Shown here: piece after piece, positions 25,005-31,953 of the stretch | How the letters are laid out: every line of letters starts with the position of its first letter | How positions within the stretch are numbered: the first letter of the stretch is position 1 | Assembly (NCBI GenBank): GCA_020048405.1 | Contig: JAIFMP010000041.1 | Location: forward strand, 1 to 41,535 | Direction: 5' to 3' | DNA: 41,535 nucleotides | Source of the DNA: Hydrogenophaga sp. | GTDB taxonomy: Bacteria; Pseudomonadota; Gammaproteobacteria; Burkholderiales; Burkholderiaceae_C | Position numbers and translations under genes: made by a program | The notes under the pieces: generated by a model | Database searches by the model: none | Told to the model about the DNA's origin: nothing | Seen by the model: only the letters and a program-made list of their open reading frames with translations

Positions 25005-26489
25005 ATGGCCCAAGTCACCAACACCGTGCGCTTTGTGCTCGACGGCCGCATTGTCGAAGCCCAAGGCAAGCGCCGCACCACCACCGTTCTGGACTATTTG
25101 CGTGAAGAGCTGCATCGCACCGGCACCAAAGAAGGTTGCGCCGAGGGCGATTGCGGGGCCTGTGTGGTGCTGGTGGGCGAGTTGAACGCGGCGGGCACAG
25201 GGGTGGACTACCTGCCGGTGAATGCCTGCATTCAGCTGCTGCCCAGCCTGGACGGCAAATCTGTCAAAACCATTGAGAGCCTGAAAAAGTCCGACGGCAC
25301 GTTGCACCCCGTGCAAGACGCCATGGTCAAGTGCCACGGCAGCCAATGCGGCTTTTGCACGCCCGGCATCGTCATGAGTCTGGCGCATGTGGTGCAGGTG
25401 GTGCCCGGCCGTGGCCAGGGTTTGAGCCGTGGCGAAATCAGCGACGCCCTCAGCGGCAACCTGTGCCGCTGCACGGGCTACCAGCCCATCATCCAAGCCA
25501 CGCAGCATGCTTGCAGCACCGCGCTGGCGACCGACCCCGCCAGCCTGAAGATCGACAGCAGCGCCGATGTGCCGCTGCTGAAGGAAATCAAGCGCGCCAC
25601 GCACCCCACCTACAGCCTGGACGGCGAGATCGTGGTGCAGCCCGTGGTGCGCACCAAAAAAGGCAGTGAGTTTGTCAGCCCCGCCACGCTGGCGGAGGTG
25701 GCGCAGTATCTGGTGCAAAACCCCGGCACCACGTTGCTGGCGGGCAGTTCTGAAATTGGCCTGCAGGTCAACAAACAGTTCGCCCGCCCTGGCCACATTT
25801 GCTACCTGGGCAACGTGGCCGAGCTGAAGGCCGTGACTGAGACGTCCAAAGCCTGGCGCATTGGGGCCATGGTGTCGCTGGAGCGCGTGCTGGACTTGGT
25901 GAAAGACACCTTGCCAGACTTTGCCGAGGTGCTGCGCCGCTTCGGCTCGCCGCCTATTCGCGCCACCGCCACGCTGGCGGGCAACATTGCCAATGGCTCA
26001 CCCATTGGCGACAGCATGCCTTGCCTGATGGCGCTGGGCGCCACGCTGGTGCTGCGCAAAGGCGACAAGCAACGCACCGTGGCGCTGGACAAGTTCTATA
26101 TCGGCCAAAAGCAGACCGTGCTGCAGGCTGGTGAGTTCATTGAGGCCATCGAATTGCCCAAGCTGGCCGCAGGCCAGACCTTCCGTGCCCACAAGGTGAG
26201 CAAGCGGTTTGAGCAAGACATTTCCGCCACCTGCTGCGCCATGTCGTTCAGCCTGGTGGGCGGGAAACTGAAAAATGTGAAACTGGCCTACAACGGCCTG
26301 GCCCCCTCGCCCTGTCGCGCCCCCAAGCTGGAAGCCGTGCTGGAAGGCAAAGCCCCCGCCGAGGCAATAGCTGCCAGCTTCACCGCCCGCGACGGCCTGC
26401 GCGCCACCTGGGCCTACCGATCGCTGGTTGCCCGCAACCTGGTGCTGGAATTTGTCGAAGACGCAGCCGAGTCTTCTGTCGCCGCCTGA
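25005..26489 (+). CDS. xdhA: xanthine dehydrogenase small subunit (2Fe-2S, FAD)
   Basis: A 494-residue XdhA subunit. The N-terminal plant-type [2Fe-2S] cluster uses the cysteines in CAEGDCGAC (45, 50, 53) and NACIQ (74). The second cluster domain uses QCGFC (115, 118) and LCRCTG (154, 156). The FAD-binding domain (about 200-370, LLAGSSEIGLQ and IGAMVSLERV, RFGSPPIRATATLAGNIA) and CO-dehydrogenase-like C-terminal domain follow. It passes electrons from the molybdenum subunit to NAD+. ATG 25005 gives the usual N-terminus. xdhB follows after 17 bases, so the two form an operon. A perfect inverted repeat (24928-24952) lies in the leader. Confidence 0.95.
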   Translation: MAQVTNTVRFVLDGRIVEAQGKRRTTTVLDYLREELHRTGTKEGCAEGDCGACVVLVGELNAAGTGVDYLPVNACIQLLPSLDGKSVKTIESLKKSDGTLHPVQDAMVKCHGSQCGFCTPGIVMSLAHVVQVVPGRGQGLSRGEISDALSGNLCRCTGYQPIIQATQHACSTALATDPASLKIDSSADVPLLKEIKRATHPTYSLDGEIVVQPVVRTKKGSEFVSPATLAEVAQYLVQNPGTTLLAGSSEIGLQVNKQFARPGHICYLGNVAELKAVTETSKAWRIGAMVSLERVLDLVKDTLPDFAEVLRRFGSPPIRATATLAGNIANGSPIGDSMPCLMALGATLVLRKGDKQRTVALDKFYIGQKQTVLQAGEFIEAIELPKLAAGQTFRAHKVSKRFEQDISATCCAMSFSLVGGKLKNVKLAYNGLAPSPCRAPKLEAVLEGKAPAEAIAASFTARDGLRATWAYRSLVARNLVLEFVEDAAESSVAA

Positions 26490-26506
26490 ACCCGCTGGAG
26501 AACACC

Positions 26507-28876
26507 ATGAACGCACCCACCCCCCTCCATGTGTTGACGCAGGCCATGCAGCAAGGCCAGGACATCATTCACGAGTCGGCCACGCTGCACGTGACTGGCG
26601 AGGCCACCTACACCGACGACATTCCTGAGCTGCGCGGCACGCTTTACGCGGCCCTCATCACCTCACCCGTGGCCCACGGCGAACTGCTGGGCGACGGCAT
26701 TGACCGCGAAGCCATCCTGCGCGAGCACGGCGTGGTGGCGGTCTACACCGCCAAAGACATTCCCGGCGAAAACAACTGTGGCCCCATCATCCATGACGAC
26801 CCGTTCCTGGCCGTAGGCAAGGTCGAGTTCCTGGGCCAGGCCGTGGCTGTGGTGGTGGCGCGTGAAATGCTGTACGCCCGCGAAGCCGCCCACAAAGCCA
26901 AGGTGCTGGTGCGCGAGCTGCCCGCCATCCTGACCGTGGAAGCCGCCATGGCCGCCAACAGCTTCGTCATGCCGGCCAAGGGCATCGTCCGTGGCGATGC
27001 CGCTGCGGCCATTGCCGCTGCGCCCCACAAGGTGAAGGGCACCACCCGCACCGGACAGCAAGAGCAGTTTTACCTGGAAGGCCAGATCACCTACGCCGTG
27101 CCGCGTGAAGACGGGCAACTGACGCTGTACGTCTCCACCCAGCACCCCGATGGCAACCAGCGTGAAGCCGCTGCCGCATTGAACCTGACAACCAACGACG
27201 TGGAAGTGATCTGCCGCCGCATGGGTGGCGGCTTTGGCGGCAAAGAGGGCAACGCCAGCATCTTCAGCCAGAGCGCCGCGCTGGCCGCGTTCAAGCTGCA
27301 AAAGCCGGTGAAGCTGCGTGTGAACCGCGACGACGACATGATGATCACCGGCAAGCGGCACGACTTCCGCATCGACTACGAGGTGGGCTTTGACGACAAC
27401 GGCCGCATCCTGGGCGCGGACATCACCCTGGCCTCGCGCTGCGGCTACAGCATCGATTACTCGGGCCCGGTGAACGACCGCGCCTGCTTGCACATCGACA
27501 ACTGCTATCACATCCCCGCGTTGAAACTGGTCAGCCACCGCTGCAAGACCAACACGCAAAGCGCCACGGCCTTCCGGGGCTTCGGTGGCCCGCAGGGCAT
27601 GTTTGGCATCGAGACGGTGATCGAGCAGATTGCCAACACCCTGGGCAAAGATCCGTTGGAAGTGCGCCGCCTCAACCTGTACAAAGACCCGGCTGTGTCT
27701 GGCGACGCAGCCACCATGACCACCCAATACAACCAGCTGATTGAAGACTGGGTGGGCGACAAGGTGATCGACCAGGTGGCCGCCAGCGCCCGCTATGACC
27801 AGCGCCGCGCCGAAGTGGCTGCCTTCAACGCCGCCAACAAGCGCCGCAAGCGCGGGCTTGCGCTGGTGCCGCTGAAGTTTGGCATCAGCTTCACCGCCAC
27901 CATGCTGAACCAGGGCGGTGCGCTGCTCAACATCTACATGGATGGTTCGGTCAGCGTCAACCACGGTGGCACCGAAATGGGCCAGGGCCTGAACACCAAA
28001 ATGGCCCAGGTGTGTGCCGATGGCCTGGGCATTCCGGTCAGCCGCGTGCGCGTGACTGGCACCGACACGCAAAAGGTGCCCAACGCCTCGGCCACTTCAG
28101 CCTCCAGCGGGGCCGACATCAACGGCGCGGCCATCATGAACGCCACCGCACAGATGCGCGAGCGCTTAGGCCCAGTGGCTGCGCGCATGCTGGGTTGTGA
28201 CGCCAGCGATGTGGAATTTGTAGCTGACTTTGCTCAACAGACAAGCGCAAGGGGGCAATTGGATGCCAAAAAAGTGGCATGGCCCGATTTGGCCAAACAA
28301 GCCTGGCTGGACCGCGTGGGCCTGTCGGTCACCGGGTTCTACATGACGCCCGAAATCAAGTACGACTTCGCCACCCTCAATGGCAAGGCGTTTTACTACT
28401 ACTGCTACGGTGCATCGGTCAGCGAGGTGGAAATCGACACCCGCACGGGCGAATACTGGGTCAAGGCGGTGGACATCGTTCAGGACGTGGGTCAGAGCAT
28501 CAACCCCGCCATTGACAAAGGCCAGGTCGAAGGCGCCTACATCCAGGGCATGGGCTGGCTGACGATGGAAGAGTGCATCTGGGACAAAAAAGGCAAGCTG
28601 CTGACCCACGGTCCCAGCACCTACAAAATCCCGGTGGCGGGCGACGTGCCCGAGCACTTCAACGTGGCGCTGTTCGAGAACCAGAACAGCCGCCCCACGC
28701 CTTTCCGCAGCAAAGCCACGGGCGAGCCACCGCTGATGCTGGCGCTGTCCACCTACTTTGCACTGCGCGACGCCGTCAGCGCCACGGCCAACCACACACA
28801 GGTGGTGCACATGGACGCACCGGCAACGCCCGAGCGCATCTTGATGGCCTGCGAGGCGTTGAAGCAATCGGCCTGA
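26507..28876 (+). CDS. xdhB: xanthine dehydrogenase molybdenum subunit
   Basis: A 789-residue XdhB subunit that binds the molybdenum cofactor and oxidises hypoxanthine and xanthine to urate. Motifs in order: GGGFGGKEG (about 243), RGFGGPQGMFG (about 360), the substrate Arg/Glu region, EMGQGLNTKMAQV (about 487) and GEPPLMLALSTYFALRD with the catalytic Glu near the C-terminus. ATG 26507 has GGAGA eight bases upstream. Length is close to the family norm. Residues about 570-589 (FVADFAQQTSARGQLDAKK) are encoded by DNA resembling the intergenic repeat of this genome, in a region variable among homologues as far as I recall. A hairpin terminator follows the stop by about 20 bases. Confidence 0.95.
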   Translation: MNAPTPLHVLTQAMQQGQDIIHESATLHVTGEATYTDDIPELRGTLYAALITSPVAHGELLGDGIDREAILREHGVVAVYTAKDIPGENNCGPIIHDDPFLAVGKVEFLGQAVAVVVAREMLYAREAAHKAKVLVRELPAILTVEAAMAANSFVMPAKGIVRGDAAAAIAAAPHKVKGTTRTGQQEQFYLEGQITYAVPREDGQLTLYVSTQHPDGNQREAAAALNLTTNDVEVICRRMGGGFGGKEGNASIFSQSAALAAFKLQKPVKLRVNRDDDMMITGKRHDFRIDYEVGFDDNGRILGADITLASRCGYSIDYSGPVNDRACLHIDNCYHIPALKLVSHRCKTNTQSATAFRGFGGPQGMFGIETVIEQIANTLGKDPLEVRRLNLYKDPAVSGDAATMTTQYNQLIEDWVGDKVIDQVAASARYDQRRAEVAAFNAANKRRKRGLALVPLKFGISFTATMLNQGGALLNIYMDGSVSVNHGGTEMGQGLNTKMAQVCADGLGIPVSRVRVTGTDTQKVPNASATSASSGADINGAAIMNATAQMRERLGPVAARMLGCDASDVEFVADFAQQTSARGQLDAKKVAWPDLAKQAWLDRVGLSVTGFYMTPEIKYDFATLNGKAFYYYCYGASVSEVEIDTRTGEYWVKAVDIVQDVGQSINPAIDKGQVEGAYIQGMGWLTMEECIWDKKGKLLTHGPSTYKIPVAGDVPEHFNVALFENQNSRPTPFRSKATGEPPLMLALSTYFALRDAVSATANHTQVVHMDAPATPERILMACEALKQSA
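28217..28273 (+). repeat. repeat-like segment read in frame within xdhB
   Basis: TTTGTAGCTG, about 19 bases, then AAGCGCAAGGGGGCAATTGGATGCC and an A-run. It matches the skeleton of the intergenic copies at 911, 5950 and 19523. It lies within the xdhB coding sequence without breaking the frame and encodes about 19 residues. The match is by eye. Confidence 0.4.
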
Positions 28877-28897
28877 CCCACAGCGCGTGCTCGCGAA

Positions 28898-28934
28898 AAA
28901 AAGCCTCCTGGCCAGCCAAGGCGGGGGGCTTTTT
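28898..28934. terminator. bidirectional intrinsic terminator after xdhB
   Basis: AAAAAGCCTCC pairs with GGGGGGCTTTTT (one G-T wobble) around a 14-15-base loop. The A-run on one side and T-run on the other make it usable on both strands. It lies between xdhB (stop 28876) and the convergent lipoprotein gene (stop 28964). Confidence 0.75.
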
Positions 28935-28963
28935 GATGGCTGCGCGGTGGCGAGTTCAGCGCC

Positions 28964-29653
28964 TCAGCATTTGCCCGTGGCGTTCTTGCAGGTGGCCCTG
29001 GGTTTGGGCACGGCCGCCCGTTGGACGGGTTTGGTGGCTGGCCCTTTTCTGGTTGCTTGTGCTGAGCCGGGCTCGGGCACGTTGGCGTCCTGCCCCTCGG
29101 TCAACGTGTCCAGTTGAAACGTGCCGCTCTTGTGCCACAACCAGGTGTCTGTGTAAGTCACGTGGCCCAAGTTCACTGCCACCGGATAGGGCGCGGCGGC
29201 GCGCACGCTGCGTTCAATGTCGGCCATCACCTCGGGTGCATGGTGTGGCGCACGCATCCAGCTGGTTCTGGTGACCATGCCGCGTGGGTCCAGGTCGACC
29301 TCCAGCGTGCCCACGGCATACAGCAGTGGCGGCATGGGCCCTTTGAAGATGCGGTGGCCGTTTTTGCCATACAGGTGCGCGGCGGCATCGCGGCGGTATT
29401 CGCGTGGGGTCTTGGCGTACGACAGGGAGCCCACGGGTTCCGGCGGGGGTTGTGGCGCGGGCACCACCACCACGGGTGGTGGTGGCGGCGCAGGGGGCGG
29501 TGGTGGTGCTGGTGGCAGAGGGGTGGCGCAACCTGCCAGCAGTGCGGCAATGGTGGCCGCCGTGGTGAGCCAGCCAGCGCGAGCGCTGTCAATGGTCGTG
29601 GTGGCTGGCTGGTTCGGCGTGTGGGGGGAAGTGGGCTGTGGGGCAGGGCGCAT
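28964..29653 (-). CDS. proline-rich lipoprotein with TonB-C-like domain
   Basis: A 229-residue exported protein. A hydrophobic segment (about 28-40) ends in the lipobox LLAGC, with the lipidated Cys at 42, preceded by an unusually long 27-residue N-region. Residues about 45-72 are nearly all Pro, Ala and Val. A C-terminal region of TonB_C character follows (PPLLYAVGTLEVDLDPRGMV and TSWMRAPHH). ATG 29653 has GAGGA five bases upstream. It interrupts the purine genes on the opposite strand, between xdhB and xdhC. Because lipidation would place it outside the inner membrane without a transmembrane anchor, it is not a normal energy transducer. Its role and any link to purine use are unknown. Confidence 0.7.
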   Translation of the reverse strand: MRPAPQPTSPHTPNQPATTTIDSARAGWLTTAATIAALLAGCATPLPPAPPPPPAPPPPPVVVVPAPQPPPEPVGSLSYAKTPREYRRDAAAHLYGKNGHRIFKGPMPPLLYAVGTLEVDLDPRGMVTRTSWMRAPHHAPEVMADIERSVRAAAPYPVAVNLGHVTYTDTWLWHKSGTFQLDTLTEGQDANVPEPGSAQATRKGPATKPVQRAAVPKPRATCKNATGKC

Positions 29654-29757
29654 GTGTTCCTCGGGGCCTACGTAACGGTCATACTGTGCCGCCTATTGTG
29701 GCGTGCCGGGCATCAACCTGGCCAGTGTGCGTGACAGTTGTTTACAGAAAGTCGCTT

Positions 29758-30561
29758 GTGTCGGATGTGTCGGAGTTGTTGTTGCGTTTGGAAACCGCTG
29801 AGGCGGTGTGGGTGCGCGTGGCTGAGGTGCAGGGTTCAGGCCCGCGCGAGGTGGGCGCCTGGATGGCCGTCTTTGCCGACGGCCAGGTGGGCACCATCGG
29901 TGGCGGGCACCTGGAGTGGCAGGTGCTGGCGCACTCGCGTGCAGTCTTGGAGGGAGCGCCTTTGCAGGCCCGCCAGCGGCATGCCCTGGGCCCCAGCCTG
30001 GGCCAGTGTTGCGGGGGTGTCGTCAGCCTTGACCTGGAGCGTGTGACGGTCGCAGACATCCCGCGGTTGCGCATGCAACTGGCGCAAGCCGGCCACCCCT
30101 TGGCCCTGTTCGGTGGTGGGCACGTGGGCAGGGCGCTGGTCCATGCCTTGAGCCCGCTGCCGTTTGCGCTGACCTGGGTGGACAGCCGTGACGGCATTTT
30201 TCCGTCCGATGTGCAGCCTGATGTGGTGTGCGAACACTCCGACCCCGTGCAGGCCGCCGTGCGCGACCTGGCCCCCGGCAGCGCCGTGCTGATCATGAGC
30301 TTCAGCCACGCCGAAGACCTGGACGTGTTGGCCGAGTGCCTGATGCGCCAGCGCAATCAGGGCGACTTGCGCTGGGTGGGGCTGATTGGCAGCAAAACCA
30401 AGTGGGCCAGGTTTAAGCACCGCCTGGCCGAGCGCGGCTTTTCCGAGGCCGAATGGGCGCAGGTGGCGTGCCCCATCGGGCTGCCCGGCATCACGGGCAA
30501 GCAACCAGCGGTGATCGCGGCGGCTGTGGCGGCACAGTTGTTGCAAGTCTTCGGTGTGTGA
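29758..30561 (+). CDS. xdhC: XdhC molybdenum cofactor insertion/sulfuration chaperone
   Basis: A 267-residue XdhC-family protein. In the family it binds molybdenum cofactor, promotes its sulfuration and hands it to XdhB. The N-terminal domain has VQGSGPREVGAWMAV and GTIGGGHLEWQ, plus the conserved cysteine pair region GQCCGG. The C-terminal half is a Rossmann-like fold with FGGGHVGRALVHAL, WVGLIGSKTK and the ending CPIGLPGITGKQPAVIAAAVAAQLL. The GTG at 29758 is chosen because VSDVSELL equals the usual MSD start; GTG 29731 is also open. It follows the xdhAB pair but is separated by the opposite-strand lipoprotein gene, so it needs its own promoter in the 104-base divergent gap. Confidence 0.9.
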   Translation: MSDVSELLLRLETAEAVWVRVAEVQGSGPREVGAWMAVFADGQVGTIGGGHLEWQVLAHSRAVLEGAPLQARQRHALGPSLGQCCGGVVSLDLERVTVADIPRLRMQLAQAGHPLALFGGGHVGRALVHALSPLPFALTWVDSRDGIFPSDVQPDVVCEHSDPVQAAVRDLAPGSAVLIMSFSHAEDLDVLAECLMRQRNQGDLRWVGLIGSKTKWARFKHRLAERGFSEAEWAQVACPIGLPGITGKQPAVIAAAVAAQLLQVFGV

Positions 30562-30595
30562 CGGATGCGGGGAATCCCTGCACCGCTGAACGCAA

Positions 30596-30611
30596 AAACT
30601 GTATACACTGT
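30596..30611. promoter_or_regulatory. GntR operator-like site before puuD
   Basis: AAACTGTATACACTGT matches the palindrome at 24452-24467 in 14 of 16 positions and keeps the full TGTATACA core. It lies 92 bases before the puuD start and covers a possible -10 (TATACA). This supports a shared regulon under the GntR half of the gntR-puuE protein. Confidence 0.6.
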
Positions 30612-30621
30612 GCTTCACATC

Positions 30622-30690
30622 GGGCGGGGGCCAGGCCCGCCGGTGTCGCGACCTGATGCCTGTTCACAGCGCCCGCAGTGGTGAACAGGC
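30622..30690 (+). promoter_or_regulatory. two hairpins in the puuD leader
   Basis: Hairpin 1: GGCGGG (30623-30628) pairs with CCCGCC (30636-30641), 7-base loop. Hairpin 2: GCCTGTTCAC (30658-30667) pairs exactly with GTGAACAGGC (30681-30690), 13-base loop. Hairpin 2 ends one base before the Shine-Dalgarno GGAG (30692-30695). It could tune translation of puuD, or be a DNA operator. It matches no riboswitch class I know. Confidence 0.45.
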
Positions 30691-30702
30691 CGGAGAAACA
30701 CC

Positions 30703-31897
30703 TTGGACGTTTACCTGCTTGACTGGGCCAACCTGCTGCTGCGTTGGCTGCACGTGATCACCGCCATCGCGTGGATTGGTTCCTCGTTTTACTTTGTCTT
30801 TTTGGACAACAACCTCATCAAGCCCACCTCGCCCGACTTGCTCGAAAAAGGGGTGGACGGTGCCATTTGGGCTGTGCACGGCGGCGGGTTCTACAACCCG
30901 CAAAAGTACATGGTGGCGCCCAAAAAAATCCACACGCACCTGCACTGGTTTTACTGGGAAAGCTATTCCACGTGGCTCAGCGGTTTTGCGCTGTTCACCG
31001 TGTTGTACCTGTGGAATGCGGGCACCTACCTGATCGACAAATCGGTGTTCGACTGGGCGCCGCCCACGGCCATTGGCGCGGCGCTGGCGTTTCTGGTGGC
31101 GTTCTGGCTGCTGTACGACGGCATTTGCCGTGTGTTCGGGTTCCGCAAAAACGGCGACGCCATCGTCGGCGCGCTGGTGTTTGTGGTCATTGCCTTTGGC
31201 TCATGGCTGGCCACCGAGCTGTTTGCCGGGCGCGCAGCGTTCCTGCTGGTGGGCGCGATGATTGCCACCGCCATGAGCGCCAACGTGTTTTTCTGGATCA
31301 TTCCTGGCCAGCGCACGGTGGTGGCCGCCATGAGTTCGGCTGTGAAGGTGGACCCGGCGTCGCTGGCCATTCACGGCAAGCGAGGCAAGCAGCGCAGCGT
31401 GCACAACACGTATTTCACGCTGCCGGTGATTTTTTCTGTACACGAACGAGCACAACTGGCTCATCCTGGTGGTGATGATGCTGGCCGGTGCCCTCATTCG
31501 CCAGTATTTCGTGATGCGCCACGGCTACAAACTGGGCCGCAACAAAAACCCTGTGGCCTATGCCGCTGTGGGCACGGTGCTGCTGCTGGCCACCATCGTG
31601 GCGCTGGCCCCTGCTCCCAAGGCACCCGTGGCCCCGGGCGCTGCCGCACCGGCGGCGGTGGGTTACGCACAGGTCAAGGTTGTGCTGGAGCAGCGCTGCT
31701 ACAGCTGCCATGGTGAACAGGTTCAACTGAAAAACGTGCGGCTGGACCAGCCCGACCTGCTGAAAACCCACACCCAGGCGGTGTATCAGCAAGTGGTGGT
31801 GACCAAACAAATGCCCATGAACAACGCCACCGGCATCACCGACGACGAGCGTGCCCTGGTGGCCCGCTGGTTCGAGGCGGGTGCACCGGCGCAATAA
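30703..31897 (+). pseudogene. puuD: PuuD membrane urate oxidase with C-terminal cytochrome c, frameshifted
   Basis: A membrane-bound urate oxidase that turns urate into 5-hydroxyisourate, passing electrons to the respiratory chain through a C-terminal heme domain. The N-terminal part has the family segments LRWLHVITAIAWIGSSFYF, HLHWFYWESYSTWLSGFAL and several membrane helices. The heme site is CYSCHGEQ. The frame breaks at a run of six T (31430-31435). Removing one T restores LPVIFLYTNEHNWLILV and reads on to the stop at 31897, giving about 397 residues. As written, translation would leave the family after LPVIF and lose the last helices and the heme domain. The start is TTG 30703, with GGAG seven bases upstream. 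The single-base homopolymer change could be a sequencing error, a slippage site or a real mutation. Confidence 0.85.
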
Positions 31898-31953
31898 GAA
31901 AACTTAAAGTCTTTTTATGCTATTCCCATTTTTGCGTTTGGGTGTTTTGTTTG

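Noticed and set aside
29445-29525. Short GGTGGT/CCACCA repeats that could suggest a repeat array.
   Set aside because: They are the coding sequence of the proline-rich spacer of the lipoprotein; there are no regular spacers, so it is not a CRISPR.
31898-31953. Possible terminator between puuD and the convergent hybrid kinase (AAAACTTAAAGTCTTTTT).
   Set aside because: The stem is short, needs a bulge and has a three-base loop; not convincing.
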